48,866 nt of DNA. Source: JBDTES01 sp039922435 (GTDB taxonomy: Bacteria; Patescibacteriota; Saccharimonadia; Saccharimonadales; UBA4665). The position numbers and the translations under genes are program-made. Shown here one piece after another: positions 1 through 7,069 of this stretch (its first letter is position 1; each line of letters opens with the position of its first letter). Location of the stretch: positions 1-48,866 of the forward strand of contig JBDTES010000004.1 of NCBI GenBank assembly GCA_039922435.1. Direction: 5' to 3'. The notes beneath the pieces were generated by a model. The model was not told where the DNA came from, searched no databases, and saw only the letters and a list, made by a program, of their open reading frames with translations.

Positions 1-190
1 TTAGCGAGTTGTCATTACCTTGGCCACTCGTACCACAATCGGTACTAGTGGTGTCTGATGCTACATTTGTACCTTGACATAAGTTACTCTGAATGTCTGC
101 TGAAGCCATAGCTGGTATGGCCAGAGGTACAGCTATAAAGCTGGCTATGGTTAGTAGCGAGGCTATTTTATATTTTAGATTTTTGAACAT
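1..190 (-). CDS. Secreted protein, N-terminal part only (cut by window edge)
   Basis: The frame opens with ATG at 188-190 and stays open to the window edge, giving 63 codons. The first 31 residues are a typical signal peptide: a short basic start (MFKNLKYK), a hydrophobic core (IASLLTIASFIAVPLAI) and an AxA-type cleavage site near MASA. The mature part is Ser/Thr/Asp-rich with two Cys. It follows five T4SS pilin-like genes on the same strand after a 128-nt gap, and its start resembles theirs, so it is probably another pilin-like or small secreted T4SS component. The diagnostic two-helix region would lie outside the window, so this is inferred. An AAAGGA Shine-Dalgarno-like stretch lies about 12 nt upstream. 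Confidence 0.65.
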   Translation of the reverse strand, partial: MFKNLKYKIASLLTIASFIAVPLAIPAMASADIQSNLCQGTNVASDTTSTDCGTSGQGNDNSL

Positions 191-229
191 GTCTTTGATT
201 TTCCTTTCTTAAGTATTCCGCTTCTTATG

Positions 230-259
230 TTTATACCATTAATGCGCATCTAGTTACAA
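230..259 (-). promoter_or_regulatory. Candidate promoter for the edge gene
   Basis: On the minus strand, TTGTAA (254-259) and TATAAA (230-235) are separated by 18 nt. The -10 is preceded by TG-G, an extended -10 arrangement. It lies 39 nt upstream of the ATG at 190. An imperfect inverted repeat (TCTGA/TCAGA arms, about 282-310) just upstream could be the end of the preceding transcript, but it has no T-run. Confidence 0.45.
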
Positions 260-318
260 TCAAGTTTGTTAGTTTATGGGCTACTCTTATCTGAAATAAT
301 CAGAAAAGACACCCCCTA

Positions 319-927
319 TCAAGGTTTCGTTGTCGGTGGTTTTTTAACTGGCGCCTTACCGTTTAACTTACTCTTTGCCGACGGCTTTTTCGAAGTCGAC
401 GAGCTATCTGATTGACCAGTTGTTGTCGAGCTACTAGAAGATGTCGAGTCTACCGCAGTATTAATCGTAAAGTGAACAATCAACTGAGCTAAAACTACTA
501 TAACCAGGCCAATTAAGGCATATATAATAGAGTTTCTGGCACTAGCTACCTTCTGGGCATCACCAGCTGATGTCATAAACTTAAATCCACCGATAATTAT
601 CATGACAATAGATACCGCACCTACCACGTAGGTAAGAACATTAACTACCATGGAAACTATTTTATTAATGCTCAGACTGCCGCTACTATTACCATCACAG
701 TTAGATTGGCCAGAGATAGCCTGACAGGCGATATCGGTAGCACCCGAAGAACTTGAGCTGCCGTCATTATTAGCAGAATTAGAGGAGCCAGAAGGATCGG
801 CTGTTTCGGCAGTACCGTCTACACTCAAAGGGGCAGCGCTAACTAGCGAAGTAGCCGCCACACCACCAAAGCTCAGGAGTATAACTACCCCTAGTAATAA
901 ATATCTAATTCGTCGCGTTAGCGTCAC
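319..927 (-). CDS. T4SS pilin-like protein (two-helix VirB2/TrbC-type)
   Basis: This 202-residue protein has a signal-like hydrophobic N-terminus (about residues 10-30), a Ser/Asn-rich linker with two Cys, and two membrane helices (about 90-115 and 130-155). The second helix is preceded by GGFKFMTSAGDAQKVASA, the motif shared by all the pilin-like proteins here. The tail is Ser/Lys/Pro-rich and probably disordered. This is the architecture of the T4SS pilin family common in Patescibacteria. The start is GTG (925-927), supported by AGGA 8 nt upstream and by a 4-nt gap after the stop of the preceding gene, so translation is probably coupled. It is the last complete member of the pilin run. The role, a subunit of a secretion pilus or channel, comes from family and context. 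Confidence 0.75.
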   Translation of the reverse strand: MTLTRRIRYLLLGVVILLSFGGVAATSLVSAAPLSVDGTAETADPSGSSNSANNDGSSSSSGATDIACQAISGQSNCDGNSSGSLSINKIVSMVVNVLTYVVGAVSIVMIIIGGFKFMTSAGDAQKVASARNSIIYALIGLVIVVLAQLIVHFTINTAVDSTSSSSSTTTGQSDSSSTSKKPSAKSKLNGKAPVKKPPTTKP

Positions 928-931
928 GATC

Positions 932-1294
932 TTATCCTACCTTTCCTAGTACAAATAATAATATTGATTCCGCCGCAACTATTACAACTAGCCCGACAAT
1001 TGCACCAATTAAAGCACTCCGAGCCGAAGCAGTCTTTTGGGGGTCACCACCAGACGTTACATACATAAAGCCACTAATTATTATAATAATTACTGCGGCT
1101 ACACCGGCTATCCAGGCAATTAGAGACGAGACTTTGCGCAAAGTCTCGTTCGGATCAACTGACTTTTCGTGACATACACTGGATGCATCCGAGCTGGCAC
1201 TACAGGGGCCCTCAATCGGATCATAGGCCAGCACCGACGCAGCTGGCATCATCAACGTTAGGGCTAGAGCCAAGACCATAAGTATTCGCTTCAT
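932..1294 (-). CDS. T4SS pilin-like protein
   Basis: I place the start at ATG 1292-1294 (MKRILMVLALAL...), which gives a clean signal peptide ending near VLAYD. The longer open frame from 1327 would put 11 extra residues before it and overlap the upstream gene. With this start the gene has 120 residues, one A separates the upstream TAA from the ATG (TAA-A-ATG), and AAGGG lies about 11 nt upstream. After a short Cys-containing loop come two helices (about residues 57-75 and 92-118) and the family motif SGFMYVTSGGDPQKTASA. It is predicted to be processed and inserted in the membrane as a VirB2/TrbC-like pilin subunit. Confidence 0.75.
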   Translation of the reverse strand: MKRILMVLALALTLMMPAASVLAYDPIEGPCSASSDASSVCHEKSVDPNETLRKVSSLIAWIAGVAAVIIIIISGFMYVTSGGDPQKTASARSALIGAIVGLVVIVAAESILLFVLGKVG

Positions 1295-1295
1295 T

Positions 1296-1580
1296 TTAAC
1301 TAACACCCTTAAGGACAAACGTAACAATCGAGAAGGCCGCTAACGACACTAAGAGGCCAATTACGGCGTATAGGATAGCCATTTTGGCCCGCGCTACATT
1401 GTTTGGATCACCATGAGCCACAATATAGCGAAAGCCACCTATAACTATGACCAGAAAAGAAACCGAAGCTGCTAGAGCAAAAACAATACCCAAAATATTA
1501 TGCAAATCACCATCACCAACTAAACCATGATGGGGAAGACCGCCAGTATCGAGTTGGGCAATAAATTTATTTATAAACAT
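1296..1580 (-). CDS. Short T4SS pilin-like protein without signal peptide
   Basis: At 94 residues this is the smallest paralogue. It lacks an obvious signal peptide: the N-terminus (MFINKFIAQLDTGGLPHH) is short and polar and leads directly into the first helix (about 30-50). The family motif GGFRYIVAHGDPNNVARAK and a second helix (about 68-92) follow. It starts 4 nt after the upstream stop and ends one base before the next ATG, so it is tightly coupled in the pilin operon. The missing signal peptide suggests either an inner-membrane structural role rather than a processed pilin, or an N-terminus inserted without cleavage. That is inference from topology. Confidence 0.72.
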   Translation of the reverse strand: MFINKFIAQLDTGGLPHHGLVGDGDLHNILGIVFALAASVSFLVIVIGGFRYIVAHGDPNNVARAKMAILYAVIGLLVSLAAFSIVTFVLKGVS

Positions 1581-1584
1581 TCAG

Positions 1585-2184
1585 TTAAGCCCCCAACTTA
1601 GTGCCTATATAGCCTACCAGTCCGGCTGCTATAATGGCAATAACTACGCCAACTAAGGCATTAATAATAGTCTGCTGGGCACTCTTAGTATCTTCTGGTG
1701 ATCCTTGACTGGTCATATATTTAAAACCACCAAATATCACAAAACCAACAGCTATCAGGGCAGCAACCCGCACTAGGTCATCTAGTATGGCTAAGCCTAT
1801 CAATAAGAATGGGCTAGTCTTACCAAGCACATTGTCCGTTGTGGCACAGGAGATAGAGTTAGTATCGACACACGTGGGGTCATTCTTAGTGGTATCAAAA
1901 CTAGTAATCTTACAACCGCCAGCTGCATCTGGGGCCATTTTAAGATACTGATACCATGGGACTAGACCTAAGAATTTTGGCCTTTCGTTGCACTGTTCCT
2001 GAGTACTCGGTGCGGTAAAGTTACTAGTATTATCAGCGGCCGATACGTTATTCGGTAAAAGTACCGTCACTATTAACAAGACTGTCAACATAATTAACCC
2101 GATGAAAGAAAGTTTTATCTGCCTCGGTAAGCTCATGTGGTTCAGTGTAGTATATGTCATGCACTTATTTATTAAATAGACCAC
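1585..2184 (-). CDS. T4SS pilin-like protein
   Basis: This 199-residue protein has a hydrophobic N-terminal segment (about residues 25-48, ending NNVSAAD), a Cys-containing periplasmic loop of about 85 residues, and two helices bracketing GGFKYMTSQGSPEDTKSAQ. Asp is replaced by Ser in the usual GDP motif. The start is uncertain: the first ATG (2182-2184) overlaps the previous gene by 20 nt and gives a polar leader, whereas ATGs at 2158-2160 and 2134-2136 give a more ordinary signal peptide. None has a convincing Shine-Dalgarno site, which fits coupled translation with the upstream gene. It is part of the pilin-like operon. Confidence 0.7.
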   Translation of the reverse strand: MVYLINKCMTYTTLNHMSLPRQIKLSFIGLIMLTVLLIVTVLLPNNVSAADNTSNFTAPSTQEQCNERPKFLGLVPWYQYLKMAPDAAGGCKITSFDTTKNDPTCVDTNSISCATTDNVLGKTSPFLLIGLAILDDLVRVAALIAVGFVIFGGFKYMTSQGSPEDTKSAQQTIINALVGVVIAIIAAGLVGYIGTKLGA

Positions 2185-2707
2185 CAGGGACTATAAAGTT
2201 TAGTATAGCGTATAAGAATATGAAGGTAACTAGGGCGATTATAGCGTTAACTATACGTTTCTTAGCTGCCGAGGTCGCCTGCGGGTCACCAGCCGAGCTA
2301 CTGTACTGAATCCCACCGATTATTATAGATACCACAACTATTACCCCCACTAAAGCTGCTAGAAAGTTTATCAGCGGATTAATATACTTGTCGATAAGGT
2401 CACAATGGCCAAGGTTAGTACAGTTGCCACTCGTAGCAGCCGAATCAGCCACAGGCTCAGGCGATCCCGGTGTGATACCTGGATTAGTGTCAAAAGCGCA
2501 GTACGCTGGATGCCCTCCAAAAGCTTCTACCCAATTACCACCAGGTGAACTCGAACAAAGCCCAGGCGTACATCCCGTTTGATCACTGGGACTACAAACT
2601 GGGGCAGCACTAACGCTTGTTGAAGGTAATGACATCAGAAAAACAGACACTAACATGGCTAAAGCTACAAATACTGTCATTAGATTTTTATGTTTGATGT
2701 AATACAT
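2165..2707 (-). CDS. T4SS pilin-like protein, first gene of the pilin operon
   Basis: This 180-residue protein has a signal peptide (hydrophobic core 10-33, ending SVSAAP), a Cys-rich extracellular loop with seven Cys in about 75 residues (likely disulphide-bonded), and two C-terminal helices around GGIQYSSSAGDPQATSA. The Cys-rich loop distinguishes it from its siblings and may be the exposed face. It heads the minus-strand operon and is driven by a strong promoter whose -10 ends only 8 nt before the ATG, so its mRNA is predicted to be leaderless. An internal ATG (M10) could also serve as a start but would shorten the signal peptide. Confidence 0.75.
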   Translation of the reverse strand: MYYIKHKNLMTVFVALAMLVSVFLMSLPSTSVSAAPVCSPSDQTGCTPGLCSSSPGGNWVEAFGGHPAYCAFDTNPGITPGSPEPVADSAATSGNCTNLGHCDLIDKYINPLINFLAALVGVIVVVSIIIGGIQYSSSAGDPQATSAAKKRIVNAIIALVTFIFLYAILNFIVPGGLFNK

Positions 2708-2715
2708 TTTTTATA

Positions 2716-2744
2716 ACTATATAGTCAGGTGAGCAAATAATCAA
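2716..2744 (-). promoter_or_regulatory. Promoter of the pilin operon, predicted leaderless
   Basis: On the minus strand TTGATT (2739-2744) is followed after exactly 17 nt by TATAGT (2716-2721). The ATG of the first pilin gene (2705-2707) begins 8 nt after the -10. A start site about 7 nt downstream of the -10 would fall at or next to the A of ATG. Confidence 0.6.
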
Positions 2745-2846
2745 GATTCGATCATACATCCTGCATTTTTTTCTCAGACAGCTCGCTATAGTTTATACAA
2801 TATAGTAACGAAAATAGCTATTGCTAATATTAAACTTTCATGGTAG

Positions 2847-2852
2847 TATAAT
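2847..2852 (+). promoter_or_regulatory. Candidate -10 (TATAAT) for the 2885 gene
   Basis: A consensus TATAAT lies 32 nt upstream of the ATG at 2885, with AAAGG about 10 nt before the start as a ribosome site. No good -35 is seen (TTGCTA is 20 nt away). With the divergent pilin promoter it accounts for the 177-nt gap 2708-2884, where I see no other feature. Confidence 0.4.
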
Positions 2853-2884
2853 GGCGTAATAATCTAAATAAAGGCTTTAAGACT

Positions 2885-3802
2885 ATGCCAATTATTCACC
2901 ACCCTATAGACACGAATTTAAAAACCCACAATTCACACCCAAACGGTCCGGATCTAAACATTAGTGCAGCAAACACAACGGATAGCCATACAAGTGATGA
3001 CTCATCATTCTCTACAACAGATAATGAACTATTACTACCTACCATCACTCCATCAGATGATTCAATTGAAGTACCAGAGACAACTGAGGATTCAAGCCGC
3101 TGGCACAAGATAGGAAAGCCTATACTAGCAGGCGCGGTAATTGTGGGGGCTATCGGCGCAAGCTGGTTGGTGTCCCATTTCGATTTATTTGACGGCAGCC
3201 ATGCAGCCGCTACTACTAGTATTACGCCAGAGGCTCCCGACGAAACAAGTCCCGCCGCTCAGGAGTCTACTTCTAAATTACAACCCACATTCGTTGAAGT
3301 AGCATCTGTCGATAACACTAATGCATCTGTAGTATTAGAAACACTGTTAGGAAACGTATTTATTGCTGAAGAAACCGGTAATACGGACGGTTATAAAGCT
3401 GCCTATGTACAAGTTTCGCCAGATTCTTATGGCCCGATGCAAAACATGGTCGAAAATGATATGACATACACTCCAGCGTTCATAGCAGGGCTAGCACTAG
3501 ACTCCAGCTACCCCGTTTCAACGGTTAAAGTAGACAGTATCCAGTCCGTAAGTGCCCCTGACTCAACTACTGGAGACGTAACAATAGGTGCTACAACAAA
3601 TGTCGCACGAGTGATTCCACAGAATTCAGAGGGGACTACGCAGCCAACTATCCAGTACGAGAAATCTAAGGCCGCTTATGTCGTAGGGATGTCTACTGTT
3701 ACCAACTTTAAAGACGGTGTAAGTAGAGATGTTATTGTAATCAAACAAATTTACCCCTCTACAACAGAAATACTCAACGGACCACCAGAAGCTACTTCGT
3801 AG
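2885..3802 (+). CDS. Single-pass membrane protein of the T4SS locus, function unknown
   Basis: The protein has 305 residues: a hydrophilic Ser/Thr/Asp-rich cytosolic part (1-72), one membrane helix (about 76-98, PILAGAVIVGAIGASWLV) and an extracytoplasmic domain of about 200 residues without Cys. This topology, a short disordered cytosolic tail, one helix and a periplasmic-side domain, is like VirB8- or VirB10-type bridging subunits, but I see no sequence motif that proves it. It lies divergently from the pilin operon and directly upstream of the VirB6-like gene. The ATG has AAAGG about 10 nt upstream. Treat it as a conserved-context hypothetical. Confidence 0.65.
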   Translation: MPIIHHPIDTNLKTHNSHPNGPDLNISAANTTDSHTSDDSSFSTTDNELLLPTITPSDDSIEVPETTEDSSRWHKIGKPILAGAVIVGAIGASWLVSHFDLFDGSHAAATTSITPEAPDETSPAAQESTSKLQPTFVEVASVDNTNASVVLETLLGNVFIAEETGNTDGYKAAYVQVSPDSYGPMQNMVENDMTYTPAFIAGLALDSSYPVSTVKVDSIQSVSAPDSTTGDVTIGATTNVARVIPQNSEGTTQPTIQYEKSKAAYVVGMSTVTNFKDGVSRDVIVIKQIYPSTTEILNGPPEATS

Positions 3803-3824
3803 AATAGACTCAGACAGACAAAGA

Positions 3825-3848
3825 CTACATATTCTCACTCATATGTAG
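3825..3848. terminator. Perfect 8-bp hairpin between two T4SS genes
   Basis: CTACATAT (3825-3832) and ATATGTAG (3841-3848) are exact reverse complements with an 8-nt loop, 22 nt after the stop of the 2885 gene. There is no T-run behind it, so it is at best a weak terminator or an RNA processing or attenuation hairpin. The ATG at 3902 follows a TATAGT (3882-3887) by 14 nt and has no Shine-Dalgarno site, so a new transcript may start just before it. Confidence 0.4.
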
Positions 3849-3901
3849 TAATCCATGGCGTTCCTGATATACTAAAATGGTTATAGTATTAACACAGACA
3901 C

Positions 3902-6900
3902 ATGGACGCGACCTATCCAATAAAAAGACTCCCAAGAATTGTTACCGTCATTACCTTATTACTGGCGGGGGTATTCCTTTCGCTACTTACAATCCACAGT
4001 GCGTCTGCCCAAGGTAACAATTTTAGCTGGAAAAACTACAACACTGTACAGTACTCCGGCGGTGACTTGGGCAGTGGCTCACTAGGTAGTAACAATGGCA
4101 TTAACTTTTCTGGCAGAGTAACCTATCAGAAAAAATGCCAATTCACTTTAATCTTGAACTTGAGCTCGAACGGCAATAATGCAACATCAATATCAAACGG
4201 TGATTCTATCGGATCGGGTGGACTTCCGAGTTGCGGTGCAAATACTAAGAATGGTAAGCCGCAGTTCCCTGGGGTTTTAAGCTCTTATGCCAACACCCTA
4301 ATATCTATAGGGGGAACTCGACCATCGCAAAGCGCAACACAAGAGACTGCTGCCCAAAAGGCTATTAATATTACTCTGCACTCATATAGCGGACAGAACC
4401 CTCCAGCGAACATAAATGTTGAACTTAAAAACACCGATGGGTCGTTTGCTGCTCTCCCAACAACAGCCGCTAAAGACGCTAGTAATCCAAGTGATATCCA
4501 ATACATTACAGGCGCTTCGTTGAATCCAGGTAAGTATACGGTCTGTTTCAGCGCAATCATTAAAACGTGTCAAGGGTTCACTAAGATAAAGTTTCAACCA
4601 CTTTCACTGAGTTATGGGTCAACGGCAGATGGTCAAAAGATTAACGTCTCACTTGAGGTTAACCCACAAGTTAACGGCACTGACACCGTGTCGGTTGGTC
4701 CTTTCAACATCACTCTAGACGATGGTAATGGTCACATAAAGACAATTGCAACAGACACTAAAAAAATAATTGGTACAGGGAGTGGTGGTGTTTATACAGA
4801 GTCGTTCGACCAAAGTTTTGATAATGTAGTAGCAGGAAAGTACAAAGTCTGTTTACAGGGTTCGACTGTATGTCAAGATATCAATAAAGTAGATGGTACA
4901 GTAGCAAACGTAAGCCTCAAAGCTGGTGGCGCCGACACCTCAACGGCCTCAGAAGCAGCCGCTTGCGGGACTGACACTAACGGGATTGCCAAGAACTGTG
5001 ATGATGCAGTCTTTGATTGTGGTGGCAATGCTCTAAACTGGATTCTCTGCCCAGTTATACTAGGAGCCCAAAAAGCGGCCGAAAGTGTCGACGGCTTTAT
5101 AACTGACTCTTTGGACGTAGATCTAGGTAGTATCTTTGATGGTACGGGCGTAGCAGGTTCAGCCCAAAACGGCTACTATACGGCCTGGAACTCTTTCCGG
5201 GTTCTGGCGACAGCCATCCTGATAATTGGTGGCTTAATTATGGTTGCTTCGCAGGCTCTAGGTTTCGAAATATTAGATGCCTACACTATTCGTAAAGTCT
5301 TACCTAGACTATTAGTCGCAGTAATCGGCATTAACCTGTCTTGGCCACTCATGAGGTTTATTGTAGGCTTCTTTGATACAGTTGGCTTCGATATCCGTAG
5401 CCTCATATATTCACCATTTAGCCATATGCATGGCTCGATTTCATTCAGCACAGGTATAGTCGGAATATTTGCTGGAGCAGCCACAGTTTTCGCTATGGGC
5501 CTCGCCTCGCTAACATTAATCCTAACGGCTGCAATGGCGTTATTTGTAGGATTTATTATCTTGGTAATCAGGCAACTCGCTCTGATAGTAATAATAATAT
5601 TGGCACCAATTGCTATCGCTTGCTATATTCTGCCAGGTACCCAAAAGATCTGGAAAATGTGGAAAGACAATTTCTTGGGTCTACTAGTGATGTTCCCAAT
5701 CATCTCGGCCTTCATTGCTGCTGGTCACGTCTTTGCGGTCGTATCACTGCAAGGTGTAGCGACTGGGGCAACTGGCGCCAGTACTATCGCTCAGGTCGTA
5801 GGATTGGTAGCTTACTTTATCCCGTATTTCTTGCTACCACTAACCTTCAGGTTAGCCACGGGCGCTATAGGTGGTCTGGCTGGCTTCGTCAACGACCGCA
5901 ACCGCGGCATGTTCGACCGCCTCAAGAAAACTCGAGGCAACGCTATGGCTAGACGAAACCAGGAATGGCGGGCCGGCAGTTTACAGGGTGGAAACAAAAT
6001 TGGTCTTAACGCGGCTGGCAGGAGATTTAATGCCGGCTTCCGCGGTCACTTTGGTGTCGGCCAAAGAGGCCGGACTGCACTGGCCACTGACCAAGCCGTT
6101 CAGGCCGGTGCGGCTCTAAAGAATAACCCAAAATTAATGACCTTTGCTATGCAAAATGATGACGGTAATGCCGTGCTAGCTCTTTCTGGAGGTACCAAGG
6201 AAGGAGCTAAAGATGCAGCCAGAGATTTGTTTACCGACGATCAGGGCAACTTTGACGCAGAAAGAGCCAAGACAGCCTATAAGGACGCTGCCTCAATCGG
6301 CTTTGACCAACAGAAGGCTAGCGCTGCCCTAATGACATTGAGCCAGAATAAGAGCCGTGCTGTAGGAGCCGGACGAGCAGACATTATCCGTAATGGAATT
6401 GACCGACTATCAAACGGCAATGCCGAAATGGCAAAAGCTCAAGCTGGCACCTTCGCATTCAACTCTAGACAAGGTGGGCGAGCCGATTTGGGCGGTATGG
6501 ACTGGGGCGGAAACGGTGCAGTAGAAAGGGCAAGCTTCGACGGTAGAGTCGCAGCACTCGCGCACCAGTACGCTGGTGGTGGACCTATTACAGCTGAACA
6601 CCGCCGAAACGCTATGAGCGATCTTGCTACTCAGGATGGTATAAGCCGCACTAAGGTCCAAGATATCATTGGAGGTCATACCGCTGGCGTACAACAAGCA
6701 GTCGATACATCATTACACATGTTGCAGCACGGCGACGCTGGAGCCAAACAGTTAGCCGCGACAACCTTGCTAGAGCTCCAGAATAGCCTACCTAACGCCC
6801 CACGAGCTAACCAAATAATTATTAACCGAGGCATCGCCCAAGCCGGGGTCAGTTACGATGGTAAGAACGGCACCGTTGCTTCGCAGCTCGCTACGACAGC

Positions 6901-7021
6901 AGGAATGGACGTCGCAGATCTTACTAGAGGTGCTCGTATATTCGGTGAGGAGGTACCACTCGGAGCTCGGCAAGATCAACCGCAACCACCAGCACACAAC
7001 CCAGAAGACGATAACTATTAG
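3902..7021 (+). CDS. VirB6/TrbL-like polytopic T4SS protein
   Basis: This 1039-residue protein has three parts: a signal peptide (core 12-30, cleavage near ASA-Q), an extracytoplasmic region to about residue 420 with beta-rich Ig-like segments and several Cys, and a membrane block from about 430 to 655 with some six hydrophobic helices. A cytosolic tail of about 380 residues, rich in Ala, Gly, Gln, Arg and Asn, follows. The central polytopic block is like VirB6/TrbL, the inner-membrane channel subunit of type IV secretion systems, and this large three-part form is typical of Patescibacteria. It sits between a single-pass protein and the PrgI/VirB4 genes. The assignment rests on topology and context, since VirB6 proteins are weakly conserved. 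The tail could bind ATPases or cargo. Confidence 0.72.
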   Translation: MDATYPIKRLPRIVTVITLLLAGVFLSLLTIHSASAQGNNFSWKNYNTVQYSGGDLGSGSLGSNNGINFSGRVTYQKKCQFTLILNLSSNGNNATSISNGDSIGSGGLPSCGANTKNGKPQFPGVLSSYANTLISIGGTRPSQSATQETAAQKAINITLHSYSGQNPPANINVELKNTDGSFAALPTTAAKDASNPSDIQYITGASLNPGKYTVCFSAIIKTCQGFTKIKFQPLSLSYGSTADGQKINVSLEVNPQVNGTDTVSVGPFNITLDDGNGHIKTIATDTKKIIGTGSGGVYTESFDQSFDNVVAGKYKVCLQGSTVCQDINKVDGTVANVSLKAGGADTSTASEAAACGTDTNGIAKNCDDAVFDCGGNALNWILCPVILGAQKAAESVDGFITDSLDVDLGSIFDGTGVAGSAQNGYYTAWNSFRVLATAILIIGGLIMVASQALGFEILDAYTIRKVLPRLLVAVIGINLSWPLMRFIVGFFDTVGFDIRSLIYSPFSHMHGSISFSTGIVGIFAGAATVFAMGLASLTLILTAAMALFVGFIILVIRQLALIVIIILAPIAIACYILPGTQKIWKMWKDNFLGLLVMFPIISAFIAAGHVFAVVSLQGVATGATGASTIAQVVGLVAYFIPYFLLPLTFRLATGAIGGLAGFVNDRNRGMFDRLKKTRGNAMARRNQEWRAGSLQGGNKIGLNAAGRRFNAGFRGHFGVGQRGRTALATDQAVQAGAALKNNPKLMTFAMQNDDGNAVLALSGGTKEGAKDAARDLFTDDQGNFDAERAKTAYKDAASIGFDQQKASAALMTLSQNKSRAVGAGRADIIRNGIDRLSNGNAEMAKAQAGTFAFNSRQGGRADLGGMDWGGNGAVERASFDGRVAALAHQYAGGGPITAEHRRNAMSDLATQDGISRTKVQDIIGGHTAGVQQAVDTSLHMLQHGDAGAKQLAATTLLELQNSLPNAPRANQIIINRGIAQAGVSYDGKNGTVASQLATTAGMDVADLTRGARIFGEEVPLGARQDQPQPPAHNPEDDNY

Positions 7022-7023
7022 TC

Positions 7024-7053
7024 CATAACTATTGACTATATCCAATAGTTATG
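7024..7053. promoter_or_regulatory. Perfect 11-bp inverted repeat overlapping a promoter
   Basis: CATAACTATTG (7024-7034) and CAATAGTTATG (7043-7053) are exact reverse complements with an 8-nt spacer. The left arm contains the first half of the -35 TTGACT and the right arm runs up to the extended -10. It can act as an operator, or as an RNA hairpin ending the upstream transcript, though no T-run follows. Confidence 0.55.
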
Positions 7054-7060
7054 TTAGGCT
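7032..7060 (+). promoter_or_regulatory. Promoter of the 7070 gene, short leader
   Basis: TTGACT (7032-7037), a 17-nt spacer and TAGGCT (7055-7060) preceded by TG-T form an extended -10 promoter. The ATG starts 9 nt after the -10, so a leader of about 0-3 nt is predicted. No Shine-Dalgarno site is present. Confidence 0.5.
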
Positions 7061-7069
7061 ACAATCATT

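Noticed and set aside
5620..5952. Alternative-frame protein inside the VirB6-like gene
   Set aside because: It is a shadow frame of a membrane-coding region, without its own ribosome site or domain.
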